This document shows, one piece after another, positions 23,074 through 33,784 of a stretch of DNA of 64,000 nt (its first letter is position 1; each line of letters begins with the position of its first letter). The stretch lies in contig CM032230.1 of the NCBI GenBank assembly GCA_019009955.1, positions 123,432,501-123,496,500 of the forward strand. The letters are read 5' to 3'. The DNA comes from Riptortus pedestris (Eukaryota > Arthropoda > Insecta > Hemiptera > Alydidae). A program made the translations under genes and the position numbers. The notes under the pieces are model-generated. The model searched no databases. It saw only the letters and a program-made list of their open reading frames with translations, and was not told the DNA's origin.

Positions 23074-23691
23074 TTTATTAGCAGATTTCCCTTAAGGGAA
23101 ATCAGCTATTGAGGTTGAACTCATGACGTAATTTTCGAAATTTTTCTTCAATTGTCCATCGATCCTACCTAGTAGATGACGAAAATGAGGTCCGTTCAAA
23201 ACTGTATATATATATATATATATATATATAGATCTATCTGCCTATATATTTGTCTGTTACCGCTCTAGCGGTCGCAATTTTTGTTTGATCGTTACCAAAC
23301 TCGATATTTAGTCGTTTTATGTAAAAAGAAAGATCAAGTTCGTCAACGGCTGAAATCGGACCAGTGGGAGGGGGGGGGGTTAGAGGGGAGGATTTTCAAA
23401 AATTCGAAATATCTCCGTTATTATACGTCGTATCGAAACATTGTACTGAATCCATCTTATTGCAAATTAAATGTACTATAAATATTGATATATACATTTA
23501 TTCTCTATCTTGCATATTAACCGAATAATTGCAATTTTATGAAATTGGGGCGGCTAACGGATGAGTGAGTTTCCCGCCAAAAGCTAGGTCGGCCGTTTGC
23601 TTAACTCTTCGGCTCTCGTGAAATTTCTCTATTGTAAAACTACCCGTGGGAAATCTGCTTAGTTTACGCAGCCCCTGCGTGACGGACTTTT
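23074..23691 (+). mobile_element. HINE copy, subfamily A
   Basis: Intact palindromic left end, TA core at about 23205-23230, long G-run at about 23369-23379, intact 3' hairpin and GACGGACTTTT. It sits between the PLE coding relic (22787-23005) and the PLE terminal repeat (23866-24000), so it probably inserted into that PLE. Confidence 0.88.
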
Positions 23692-23774
23692 AGTTATAAG
23701 TTTTGCATTGCATTTTATATATTTGTTTGTTTTTAATTTTTTTAATATTTTGACTACCTTTTGTTGACTATTAC

Positions 23775-23834
<60 letters not shown>

Positions 23835-23865
23835 TACATGTTTTTTTTCAAAAAATGTAAATGTT

Positions 23866-24000
23866 GTGTCATAGAGCACTGAAGATGGGACGGTTCGCCC
23901 CAAAAGTGCTCTGCATTTAATAAATGAAGTATTAAGAGTGGGGGTGTTTTGACCTTATTATCCTCCCGTTGAATCTGCTATAAGTCCCTTGGAGAGTTCT
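23866..24000 (+). mobile_element. PLE terminal-repeat (pLTR) fragment
   Basis: Sequence from 'gtcatagagcactgaagatg' through 'gaagtattaagagtgggggt' and 'ttgaccttattatcctcccg' matches the minus strand of 48535-48682. It carries a hammerhead-like motif. A TA tract (23779-23824) lies upstream. Confidence 0.6.
23876..23914 (+). ncRNA. Hammerhead-ribozyme-like motif, decayed
   Basis: CTGAAGA at 23879-23885, then stem II GGGACGG-TT-CGCCCC, then AAAA (expected GAAA), then GTGCTCTGC. Substitutions in both conserved cores make activity unlikely. Confidence 0.5.
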
Positions 24001-24304
24001 GCTCGTCTATCTGATAATGACAGACTAATGGCTGATACTCCCACAGCCTGTAAAACTTTCTCCTCCTCGCCCGACATCGGCCATTAACAGACGTATAACT
24101 TATAGTTACGTATGAAATTGATAAAAATCGAGTATGGCTTACACCAACTACATATAGGTAGACAGTATTATAATTGAGAGTCTGGAATTTTCAGTGTGGA
24201 TGTCGGCCTAGAATTGGTTCGATACAAAGGAGAAACTAGTTTATAATTCCTAAAATTTCGGCTCGCTTAATGCATTCTTCAAGGCCTAAAGCACGAACCA
24301 CGAA

Positions 24305-24381
24305 ATATGCAAAACTTCAAATGTCCATCAATCAACCCAGGCAGATGACAAAAATGAGGATCGTTCAAAATTAAATTTTTA

Positions 24382-24449
<68 letters not shown>

Positions 24450-24450
24450 A
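24305..24450 (+). mobile_element. HINE 5'-side fragment with (TA)n
   Basis: 'acttcaaatgtccatcaatc', 'gcagatgacaaaaatgagga' and 'tcgttcaaaatta' are the mid-left block, followed by a long TA tract (24384-24445). The palindromic end is missing. Confidence 0.6.
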
Positions 24451-24535
24451 ATAATATTTTATCTATTTCTTTTGTTAATGTCCCTATATTCTTAATTTTT
24501 CATTCTGACTTATCGTATGTCAGGTGAAAAGTTTC

Positions 24536-25067
24536 TTTTAGCAGATTTCCCTTAAGGGAAATCAGCTATTGAGGTTGTACTCATGACGGAATTTTCGAAA
24601 TTTTTCTTCAAATGTCCATTGATCCTACCTAGTAGATGACGAAAATGAGGTCCATTCAAAACTGTTCGTTAACGGCTGAAATCGGACCAGTGGGAGGGGG
24701 GGGGTTTAGAGCGGGGATTTTCGAAAATTCGAATTATCTCCGTTACTATACGTCGGATCGAAAAATTTTAAGGAATCAATCTTATTGCAAATTAAATTTA
24801 CTATAAATATTGTTATATACATTTATTTCCTATCTTGAATATTAACCGATATATTTGCATTTGAATTCTGCGTGTGGTCGACAAGAGTCGGCTATGTTCG
24901 GACTTTCCGCCGAGAGCTCTGGCGGCCGTTTCCGTAACTATTCATCCCTCGTGAATAGGTTTAGAGGTTTCTTCCTACTTCAGTTGTTATTAGGCAGATT
25001 TCTCTATTGTAAAACTTCACGTGGGAAATCTGCTTAGTTTACGCAGCCCCTGCGTGACGGACTTTTT
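24536..25067 (+). mobile_element. HINE copy, subfamily C, missing the (TA)n core
   Basis: Both ends are intact, but 'ccattcaaaactg' runs straight into 'ttcgttaacggctgaaatcg'. The TA core and the CGCTCTAGCGGTCG block have been deleted. The 3' end is followed directly by a reverse-orientation SINE. Confidence 0.85.
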
Positions 25068-25074
25068 TCTTCTT

Positions 25075-25290
25075 TTAATTATTATTATTTAACGTCCACT
25101 TTTTACTTCTCAGAACAGGTTATGTAGAGGCAACCACTCTAGGACAAGGTGGGACTAAGGATCGTATTTGATGAGTACGACACTAAATAAATTGTTCTTG
25201 CCTAGGCTGGAATCGAATTCGCCAGTCCAGGTTTACCGTATGAGATTGAGGCCAACGTATTCACAAAAATGGGTAACCTTAGCACCCCTC
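25075..25290 (-). repeat. tRNA-derived SINE copy
   Basis: Reverse orientation: (att)n tail, 'taacgtccactttttacttc', 'acaaggtgggactaaggatc', B box in 'ctggaatcgaattcgccag' and 'aggtttaccgtatgagattg', then the tRNA-like head near 25270-25290. Confidence 0.75.
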
Positions 25291-26042
25291 CCCCACACCC
25301 TTCTTTTTCTGATTTGTTTTAGTATTTCCAGCAATCTTTCCCAAATACGACACATATAAGCAATCTCTATATTCATATTTCTAACCTCAGTCACTTTAAA
25401 CGATAAAGATATTTTCTTTGTGTAACCTTGGTTAAACCTGAGACATATTGATAAAATTAAATCAATATTTATTTAGAATAAATAAAAATGTTGTAGTCAT
25501 AGACTATGCGGGTTATGTTGTATTACAACCTTATCAGTTCGCTCTTTTTTTTTTTTTTTTTTTTTTATGTATTTCCGGATAATGGAACAACACAGTAGTT
25601 ATAAATGGGTATTTTATCTTTTCCTTGTCGTCTTTAGCTAATTTACAAACAATAAATGCCGTCTAAATGGCAAGGTATCACACAAAAAAAAGTCAAGACA
25701 ACGCGATAAGCGAAGTCGTAGAATTCCTGCTAAAATAGTATTAAAGCTTAAAATAGTATTAGTTTTAACAGAGAATAGATATTGTATCTTGTTAATGTAG
25801 GCAGATTTTATTTGTAATGTAGTTTTTTAGACTTAAAGTAGAGGGGGGGAGGGGTAGGAAAGGACAGGGGCAATATTTTGCTCCCTCTCCGAATAATTTG
25901 GTGTACGAAAATAAAATAAAAGTAAAATGAGAATCACTAACAAATAATATATATGGTCAAATAAAAAATGTAAACTAAAAAGAAATTAGTAAATGGGGAA
26001 AAGTCGATTAATCGTTTAGGCTAAGAAGGGCTTCAAGTATTT
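25291..26042. other. AT-rich stretch, nothing recognised
   Basis: Holds a T23-type run at 25544-25566 and a purine-rich patch near 25845-25870. No convincing open frame. Confidence 0.4.
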
Positions 26043-26504
26043 AAAAAAGTCCGTCACGCAGGGGCTGCGTAAACTAAGCAGATTTCCCAAGTGAAGTTTT
26101 AGAATAGAGAAATTTCAGAATAGAGAGTCAAATAATTACGGGAACGGCCCGAACTAGCTCTTGACGGAAACTCACGACTAGAGCCGAAGTTAGCCGATCT
26201 CATCTCAGAAGCTGAAAACAGAAAAATGCAAATATCTCGGTTAATATTCAAGATACAGAATAAATGTATATAACATTATTTATAGTAAATTCAATTTTTA
26301 ATAAGATTGGTTCTATATAATCTTTTGATCCGACTTATAGTAACGGAGATATTGCGAATTTTCGAAAATCCTCCCCTCTAAACCGCCCCTCCCATTGATC
26401 CGATTTCAGCCATTAACATACTTGATCTTTATGTTTGCATAAAACGTTTAAATATCGAGTTTGGTAATGATCAAACGAAAATTGCGACCGCTAGAGCGTT
26501 AACA

Positions 26505-26557
<53 letters not shown>

Positions 26558-26680
26558 GAACGGACCTCATTTTCGTCATCTCCTGGGTAGGATCGATGGA
26601 CATTTGAAGAAATTTTTCGAAACTCGCGTCATGAATACGACCTCAATAGCTGATTTCCCTTAAGGGAAATCTGCTAAAAA
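26043..26680 (-). mobile_element. HINE copy, subfamily A
   Basis: Complete reverse-oriented copy: AAAAAAGTCCGTCACGCAGG hairpin end, 'taagcagatttccca', C-rich block at 26369-26395, TA core at 26510-26551, and the intact palindrome ending AAATCTGCTAAAA. One of the best-preserved copies. Confidence 0.9.
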
Positions 26681-26691
26681 AATATATTTAA

Positions 26692-27286
26692 CCCTCTTAC
26701 TGAAACATGAATTCCGTGACGTAAACCGAGTCATCCGGTCGCACAGACCGGGAAGGTTTAATACTAATTCCCATCAACAAATCATTCATTATTGTTATTT
26801 ATTGTTTGAGTAACTTGTATCAAATTTAATCTATTATTGTCATTTTTAATCCTTTCATTGAAATCTCTGTCATCCGTACGATATATAGATCGTGACGATG
26901 AGTGTTTTATTGGTCCATGGCTCGTGGAAGGCTCCATAGCAAATCATATGCTATGTGAAACACACACGAAAAGAATACGATCAAACAGTGTTCTAAGCTA
27001 TAATGAAAGGTACACAACATACGCAACCGAATTACCCCGTATCGTAGACCAACTATACGTAGGCTGTTATCCGAAACAAGAGGTATACGAGACCAGAGCA
27101 AAACGAGCTATTGCTAGTCAAGGTCGAATGACGTTGACAAATTAATCCAAAACACTTTCTGTGTGTAGAGGAAGGAAAGACTCACAGCTAATGAGGTGGA
27201 GAGCCCAACCAATATTAGCAGGCCAACCAATACATGAAATATAAAAATCTCTACCGGCCTCTCAGACCGGTGTTTCGGTAAAAGTG
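26692..27286. mobile_element. PiggyBac-like element, TTAA-flanked
   Basis: TTAA at 26688-26691 and at 27287-27290 flank imperfect inverted ends: CCCTCTTACTGAAACA on the left, and CACTTTTACCGAAACA as the complement of the right. Each end is followed by a short hairpin (ccggtcgcacagaccgg on the left, ccggcctctcagaccgg on the right). The TTAA duplication is the piggyBac signature. The interior frame at 26837-27145 (plus, 102 codons, including YATELPRIVDQLYVGCYPKQ) shows no piggyBac catalytic motif, so the element is non-autonomous. Confidence 0.65.
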
Positions 27287-27290
27287 TTAA

Positions 27291-28299
27291 GTAGAATGAA
27301 AGGGTGCGTAGAATAATATATATTTTTTAGTTTTTGAACTGTATACTTTATTTTATTATAACTCGTTCAGAAATTATAGGAACACAATTCTCCATAATTC
27401 AATTAAATCAACGTATTTCGCATTTTTTTATTTAAACACCTCATTAAAAGTACACTCATTTCACCTAAATCCACAGTAAGTCCATGGGCTAGGGAGGCAT
27501 CCTTTCTCCATGCAGGCTTCGTCTGTACCCATAGGAAAGGCCAACCTGGCACCGAATGTTTACCACATGTAAATGATATGTAGACGACAACCGGCCCGCG
27601 AGACATTATGAAAAACCCAATTAAAAAAAATATAATTAACTTCTTACACCAAATAAGGAATGAGGAGAGATTTGGGTGTTTGGCAGTTTTTATAAATTCG
27701 AACAGTTCATAAGTTAATGTTGAAGTTAATAAATCAAAACACCGTACATGCCTGACTGACGATAATTTGGAAAATTCTTCACGGCTTTGTATCAGTGGAA
27801 TTAATCCGAACATCGTTGGATTAGTTTCCCAAATTCAAGCTCCAGTTTCTCACTGAGTTCGGGAATTTAACTTTCGTTGTTTGTAATAATTCCAAATTTT
27901 ATGATATAATTTTAAGGTTGTACCTATTTTTTTTTTCATTTCATTTCGTTATTTTATTAAATTGTATTATAATTACGTTACGGATACGGATATCTATCGT
28001 TAAAAATTATGAACACTAATTTAAAATGCACTACTTTTACAAGAGGCCTGCGAACGTATTTGCACACTAAAGTTTGGTTGGCAACATGCCAAAGGTTGCC
28101 TATACCTGCCATAGAAGTGGGTACAATCGATATTACTATTTTAGACCTTACAATCGATCTTAGTGTTAGTAGTATTCATTAAAAGAAACTGGTATTCTAA
28201 CCGATTTTAAGGTTACCATTATTTTAGGGTTATTTTCATATTTCGGTTTTTCTGGGAAATGCAAATTTCTCCAAGGGGGCATTTTGAATTTGTGTAGGG
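27291..28299. other. Unassigned stretch with a 136-codon open frame
   Basis: The minus-strand frame 27403-27813 starts MFGLIPLIQSREEFSKLSS and includes VPGWPFLWVQTKPAWRKD, with a hydrophobic segment (LIIFFLIGFFIM). It is longer than most chance frames here, but I see no domain, splice context or similarity. It could be element-derived. Confidence 0.3.
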
Positions 28300-28671
28300 T
28301 TTTTAGCAGATTTCCCTTAAGGGAAATCAGCTATTAAGGTCGAAACTGATCTGAGCTATCGTTCGAGAAGACGAAAATGAGGTCCGTTCAAAACTATATA
28401 TACAGACCTAACTATATATTTGTCTGTTAACGCTCAAGCGGTCGCAATTTTTATTTGATCGTTACCAAACTCGAGACTTAAAAGTTTTATGTAAAACTTA
28501 AGATTAAATTCGTTAATGGTTGAAATCAGACCAGTTGGAAGAATTTCGAAATTCTTAATATCTCCGTTATTGGTAATTCAAATAAAGGGTTAGAACCGCC
28601 AATATAAATGATACTATTGTCATACATATCGGTGGAGAGCGTCGTCACTGGCTGATGGTTGAGTACCGCTG

Positions 28672-28708
28672 GCAAGCGCTTTCGATGCGACGGCATCATC
28701 TTCAAGCC
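28672..28708 (-). ncRNA. Hammerhead-like motif (left arm)
   Basis: Mirror of the right-arm motif. On the minus strand: TTGAAGA, a stem II built on GATGC...GCATC-type pairing with one change (GCCGTC), GAAA and GCGCTTGCC. Confidence 0.4.
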
Positions 28709-28867
28709 TGTTAATAAAAAAAAAATTTACCTGAACATCAACATCCCTCGTTTGACAGATCTTAGTGGCAAGTAAACAGATCTGGACTAAACGTAAACAA
28801 CTAATACGGTGAACAGAGCATAAAACCCACTGACTGATAGACAACCAACTCAGTACAACTATTAACA

Positions 28868-28905
28868 GGCTTGAAGATGATGCCATCGCATCGAAAGCGC
28901 TTGCC
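28868..28905 (+). ncRNA. Hammerhead-like motif (right arm)
   Basis: GGC, then TTGAAGA, then stem II GATGC-CATC-GCATC, then GAAA, GCGCTT and GCC. Stem I is GGC/GCC and stem II is perfect. The core differs from CTGANGA at its first base. Confidence 0.45.
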
Positions 28906-29185
28906 AGCGGTACTCAACCATCAGCCAGTGACGACGGTCTCCACCGATAGGTATGACAATAGTCTCCGTTATTCTTCGGATCGATAAATTTCAAACCAAT
29001 CATATTGCAAATGTAATGTTCTATAAATTTTGTTATGTACATTTTTTCATTACCTTGATTATTAATCGAGATCGCCCCGTTCCTACTCATGTCATATTGA
29101 AAATGAGCTGCTATATTATGAAGCACATTATTAGAAGACTAAATATCAAATATTGTTCTCGTTGAACATTTTCGTTTTGAGGTAA

Positions 29186-29464
29186 ATGCAAGTGTTTTTT
29201 TTTTGCCCATTCCAGTTGATTTCGAGAGAGGCGACTATTGAAGAAAGCGACGTTGCCAGCAAGAACCACCCAGAGAGAGACAGGCCACCGTGGAGAGAAC
29301 CATTCTACAAGCCTTGCTTTGTTGTAAGGCACGGTCAGTGGAGAACAGTTAAAAAAAAATCCCTCTTTGCGCGCCATTGAACTTACAGAGATGCCCGAGG
29401 AATTCGCTGAATAGTCCATAATACTCTCCATCGATAATCCCGGGACAATGATTTTTTTTTATTT
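29186..29464. other. GC-richer unassigned segment
   Basis: A frame at 29186-29380 (plus) reads EATIEESDVASKNHPERD, then PPWREPFYKPCFVVRHGQW. It looks protein-like and is probably element-derived, but the family is not recognised. Confidence 0.3.
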
Positions 29465-29575
29465 TTGGCGGACACGGTCAATAAATTCTTTAGTCCCTGT
29501 CCGGTGAGGAAAGGTTGGTAACCTGTAAATAACGCGCCCCAAATATCTTCAGTACCACAGACTGGACGTTAGAGT
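29465..29575 (+). repeat. tRNA-derived SINE 3' fragment
   Basis: Only the body and tail: 'aataaattctttagtccctg', 'gaggaaaggttggtaacctg', 'taaataacgcgcccc' and 'gactggacgtta'. The tRNA head is missing. Confidence 0.65.
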
Positions 29576-29576
29576 T

Positions 29577-29622
29577 TTTCTCTCTCTCTCTCTCTCTCTA
29601 TCTATCTCTCTCTCTCTCTAAA
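29577..29622. repeat. (TC)n microsatellite
   Basis: Imperfect CT/TC tract with occasional TA steps, directly after the SINE tail. Confidence 0.85.
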
Positions 29623-29694
29623 AAATATCTTGCAAATGAAACACTCATATAACTTGTTTGGTGACCACAAGACAAAAATTCTTGTTAAGAGAGA

Positions 29695-29812
29695 AAAAAA
29701 ATCTCTTCGTCATTTCCTACTTAGGAACGATGGACATTTGACGGAATTTGTCGAAAATCGCGTTATGAGTACAACCTCAAAATCTGATATCCTTTAAAAA
29801 ATCTTCTGAAAC
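29695..29812 (-). mobile_element. HINE 5'-end fragment
   Basis: 'cttcgtcatttcctacttag', 'aacgatggacatttgacgg' and 'gcgttatgagtacaacctca' are the left block in reverse. The palindrome is degraded (gatatcctttaaaaaatctt). Confidence 0.6.
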
Positions 29813-29973
29813 TTATTTGACAGAGATCATTTGGAAAAACGTAGTACTAATTACAAGTTTAAACAACTCTTTAGGTTGCTAATATTTTAGTTCTACGTCA
29901 TTAACATTCATATTTCTAATAGTACCTCTTTTAAAAGTATGACGAGATGATTACTAGATCTTATTTTCATGTA

Positions 29974-29976
<3 letters not shown>

Positions 29977-30046
<70 letters not shown>
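29977..30046. repeat. (TA)n microsatellite
   Basis: Long uninterrupted TA tract followed by 'cacacacatat'. It has no adjacent HINE blocks. Confidence 0.9.
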
Positions 30047-30055
<9 letters not shown>

Positions 30056-30134
30056 TATCCTCCTCAATTTATATTGTCAGGGATCATCTTTAGGATATAA
30101 TATTTCCTTTTCGAGAAGCAAAATAAAAAAAGAA

Positions 30135-30220
30135 CTTGAGGTTAATCAGAAACACTTTCGTGGCTCCTCACAATTTATAAATTGTTCCTTACCCTCACCA
30201 CCAGCAGAAAATAAAAATTA
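30135..30220 (+). mobile_element. PLE-like fragment, ribozyme region deleted
   Basis: 'gaggttaatcagaaacactt' and 'tcgtggctcctcaca' match the left arm of the PLE at 57478. 'ttaccctcaccaccagcaga' matches that element's tail (57665-57690). The middle, including the hammerhead motif, is missing. Confidence 0.5.
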
Positions 30221-31020
30221 AAAAAAGTTGGACACCACATGTTTTCCTTGTACTACTATTAAATTAAATGTACAAAATGGTACATTTCATTTGTGAATTG
30301 ATACACGATATCTCCGTTCCTAATGGAGAAATATCAGAACATTATTTATAGGTATTTTTATGATAAACAAAAAGGTCCACTCTAATTTTAAGTATCTCTA
30401 ATACGTAAGGAAAGAGCTTCAATTTGTTTCAACCTCCACGGCTAAACCCCTCCCCCCATCTTTCAGTTGATCCAAAGGAGAGCTGCATAACTAGATGTTT
30501 CAACATACATGACATAGAAGTATATGACAACAATTTGAAATTTCAACGTTATAAGGATAGTGGTTCTTGAATTATTCGAGGTACGCACAGATGTTACTAA
30601 AACTGGTCAATATGTGTGTCTGGGAGGGTAAAAAGGATAATTCCTTTGAAATCTGATAATTTTCGAAAGAAAATATTAACGAAATACAATACAGACAAAT
30701 GTAACAGCCTAAAACAGTAAATTAAATATGAGTTACTCAAATTCAAAAGAAAAACAAATTTAAAATACGGGATCATTTTTTGGATGCAAAAATAAACATT
30801 TTATCTAAACCTCAATTTTTTTGTTTTCAAGTTTTCACTCACTTGAGTGTGTATTAGGGAGTTACAGAGTTTTATGTAAATAGTCATCTGAACCAACTTA
30901 TATTTTATCAAAACCTTAATAATTTTAAACTTCTTTTATTCATTTTATATACCAATTTAATTTTAACTATCGATTTACTTATTTATTTATTGAATATTTA
31001 AATATTTTATTAATGATTTC
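30221..31020. other. AT-rich stretch, nothing recognised
   Basis: No open frame or repeat end was recognised. Confidence 0.4.
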
Positions 31021-31029
31021 CCTATTGCC

Positions 31030-31545
31030 CTATGTCATTAGTTTCGATTTTCAGTTTTGTACCTAGTTTTGAATTTTGTCTTTATTTGTTCCCTCGTTCA
31101 TTTATTTTGTTCTTTGTTGTGTGCCATTTTTATTTTTTGATTTCCTATCTTTTATGTTTTTTGATTCTCCATGTTTTATGTTCCTTTTGTGTTCTATGTT
31201 CCTTTTATGTTTTGTGTTCCTTTTGTGTTCTATGTTCCTTTTATGTTTTGTTTTCCTTTTGTGTTCTATGTTCCTTTTATGTTTTGTGTTCTATGGCCCT
31301 TTTATGTTTTGTGTTCTATGTTACTTTTATGTTTTGTGTTTTATGTTCCTTTTATGTTTTGTGTTCCTTTTGAGTTCTATGTTCCTTTTATGTTTTGTGT
31401 TCCTTTTGTGATCTATGTTCTACGTATTTATGTTTTGTTTAATTTTGTTATTTTTTTGTATTGTTTTGTTTTTATTTGAGTTTTGTTTTGTTTTTTAAGT
31501 TTTATTTTAGAGCAAAATCGCCAAAGCTGCGAAGCTCAAATAAAT
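31030..31545 (+). mobile_element. LINE-like 3' terminus with T-rich minisatellite
   Basis: About 13 diverged units alternating 'ttccttttgtgttctatg' and 'ttccttttatgttttgtg' (18 bp) fill 31165-31410. The T-rich tract ends in GAGCAAAATCGCC, then AAAGCTGCGAAGCTC and AAATAAATAAAT. The same terminus closes the tracts at 36375 and 40815 and recurs alone at 49320. Three overlapping plus-strand frames of over 100 codons here are by-products of the 18-bp unit. Confidence 0.55.
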
Positions 31546-32482
31546 AAATTAATCTTGGGAAAATGGAATATTAAGCATGAAAAACAATATTATAAAAGCT
31601 TCTTGAAAATCAATCTTAATTACAAAATTATAGACGTGAGCCTAGTAATAACCCGCTGGCTTGAAGCAAACTTATAATGAATAAATTGAAAAACAACATG
31701 CCCGACGCGAATAAAAAAATGAACAGAATATAAGATAATGAGGTTGAGAAGAATTTCATAATCTATTATCGTAAGAAAATATTATCAGTCTCACACGAAG
31801 GTCAAAATTGCTTGTTTCACGGTATTTTATTTTAATTTGTATGGCTTATAGAACCGACTTTCTAAGAACGTCGAATGCCTGTTTTAGAATGCGAATCTTA
31901 CCAGAACGTCGAATTAATCTGAGGAATAAAAATGTAAAAGTCAGAGCCACATTTCCGAATGCAAATAATGATAGTGAGATAAGTGAATGGGTTGTTTTTA
32001 TTTTTATTTTCGATTTTACATTGATGACTTTGTCCTTGACTAACTCCCATAGCTTGGCTCATCAATAAGTTATTAAATTAACGTGATTTAGGCCATATAG
32101 TTTATGTTGAAACAAACAAAATAAAACATCGATTTTTAGATGTTTATCATTCACTCGAAAACTGTGGGCAAAATAAGTATGATTGAGTTTCTATGGTTAC
32201 ATTGAAATGCGAAAAAAATAAAATATGAACAAATTTGACAATTTAATGGCATTTCCTTCAACTTCGGTTGTATAATATATTGAATTTGCAACTAATATAC
32301 GCCAATTTAGTCCATAGTGTTGCTAATTTAATTAAATATATATCATTTTCAGGAGTAAAAGCTCTTTAAAGCTCTGCCCGGATGTATTAAATCAATTTAA
32401 AAATATTCTTTGTTTAAAAATAAATTAAATAACTTCAGGTATGTTTTATACACGAGATGAATATTTTCAAAAATTTTCAATC
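31546..32482. other. AT-rich stretch, nothing recognised
   Basis: Short frames only (for example 31808-32068 plus, which includes NACFRMRILPERRINLRNKN). No known motif. Confidence 0.35.
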
Positions 32483-32486
32483 TATA

Positions 32487-32541
<55 letters not shown>

Positions 32542-33784
32542 GTAACCTCTGTCTGTACATTGATGTTTTTCTCAAAATTTCACGATAACTTTTCGTTTCG
32601 CATGTCATAGACACCATAACTGCATTGTGTTTCTTTCGTGTATGTTTGTTTGTTTGTTACCTTTTCACGCATAAACGGCTGAACCGAATTTTATGAAACT
32701 TGGTATGTATATTACTACTAACCCAACTTAGACTTTAGGCTATATTAATACGAACTGGAGTGGGGGTTATAAGGGAGGCCTGAAATTAAAAATAGTGATA
32801 TTTCGTTTCCTATTGGTTTTTCGTCAAATGTAAACATAACAAAAGTTGTTTATTTTGTTATTTAGAGTAACTTTTTGTTATGTACACTTTTGCTATATAG
32901 CGAATTATAAACGAGATATACGCTAAAACCTATAGCGGAAGTGAACAATTTTATTTGGCACAAAAGACTAAACCGAACTAAATAAAACTCGGTATGTGTA
33001 TTAGCACTAACGCCTTCATTATAATAAGCCATACCAACATTTCTAGGGACGGGCAGGAGTGGGAGTTATAATGGTGGCCTGAAATTAAAAATAGCGATAT
33101 TTCGTTTCCTATTGGTTTTCCGGCCAACATGAACATGACAAAAGTTGTTTATTTTGTTATTTAGAGAATATTTTGTTATATACACTATCGTTGTATACCG
33201 AAGTATAAAGGCGTCATACGCTAAAAATTATAGCGGGAGTCAACAATTTTCATTGGCACAAAAGACTCAACCGAACTCAATAAAAGTCGGTATGCGTATT
33301 AGTACTAACGCCTTTATTATAATAACCTATACCAACATTTCTAGAGACGGGCAGGAGTGGGGGTTGTAAGGTAGGCCTGAAATTAAAAATAGCGGTATTT
33401 CGTTTTCTATTAGTTTTTCTGCAAATATGCACATGACACAAGTTGTTTATTTTCTTATTTAAAATAACTTTTGTTATATTCGTTTTTATCGTATAACAAA
33501 ATATAAACAAGATATACACTAAAAACTACACAACAATTTTGTTCGGCACTAACTATTGAACTGTACTTAAAAAAACTCGGAATGTGAATTAGCATTAATT
33601 CTTCCATGATTATAAGATATATTAAAATTTTTAGGTCCAAACAGGAGTGGGGGTTATGAGGGAGGCCTGAAATGAAAAATTGTGATATTCCAATTCCAAT
33701 TGGTTTCTCAACGATTTTCTATAAAAATACAATAATTTGTCAGTCAACGATGATTTCCCGGGCATTGCCGGGTATATTAGGTAG
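32483..33784 (+). mobile_element. Non-autonomous Helitron with internal 300-bp repeats
   Basis: Starts TCTATATATATG in a TA tract, then AAAATTGTAACCTCTGTCTG. Internal units with 'gacgggcaggagtggg' or variants recur near 32755, 33048, 33347 and 33640, a period of about 295 bp. The 3' end has CCCGGGCATTGCCGGG and a decayed terminus (TTAGGTAG where CTAG is expected). Confidence 0.7.

Larger units (their letters stand above)
28614..28962. mobile_element. Fold-back PLE-like element, 102-bp arms
   Basis: Left arm 28614-28715 (CTATTGTCATAC...) and right arm 28860-28962 (...GTATGACAATAG) are near-perfect inverted repeats around about 145 bp of unique sequence. Each arm carries a hammerhead-like core. 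The high arm identity suggests a young insertion or gene conversion. Confidence 0.7.
28300..29185 (+). mobile_element. HINE copy, subfamily D-like, split by a fold-back PLE
   Basis: The left part (28300 to about 28613) has an intact palindrome and reaches 'atctccgttattggtaattc'. The right part (from about 28963) restarts at 'tctccgttattcttcggatc' and continues through a second module to about 29185. The overlapping blocks differ too much for a target-site duplication, so the two halves may come from different copies. No 3' hairpin end is present. Confidence 0.6.

Noticed and set aside
27403..27813. 136-codon minus-strand frame as a gene
   Set aside because: No domain, splice context or similarity; a single hydrophobic stretch is not enough. 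Left as an unassigned open frame.
31032..31479. Three overlapping frames over 100 codons rich in F, C, V and L
   Set aside because: All arise from an 18-bp T-rich minisatellite, which keeps every frame open. Composition is that of the repeat.
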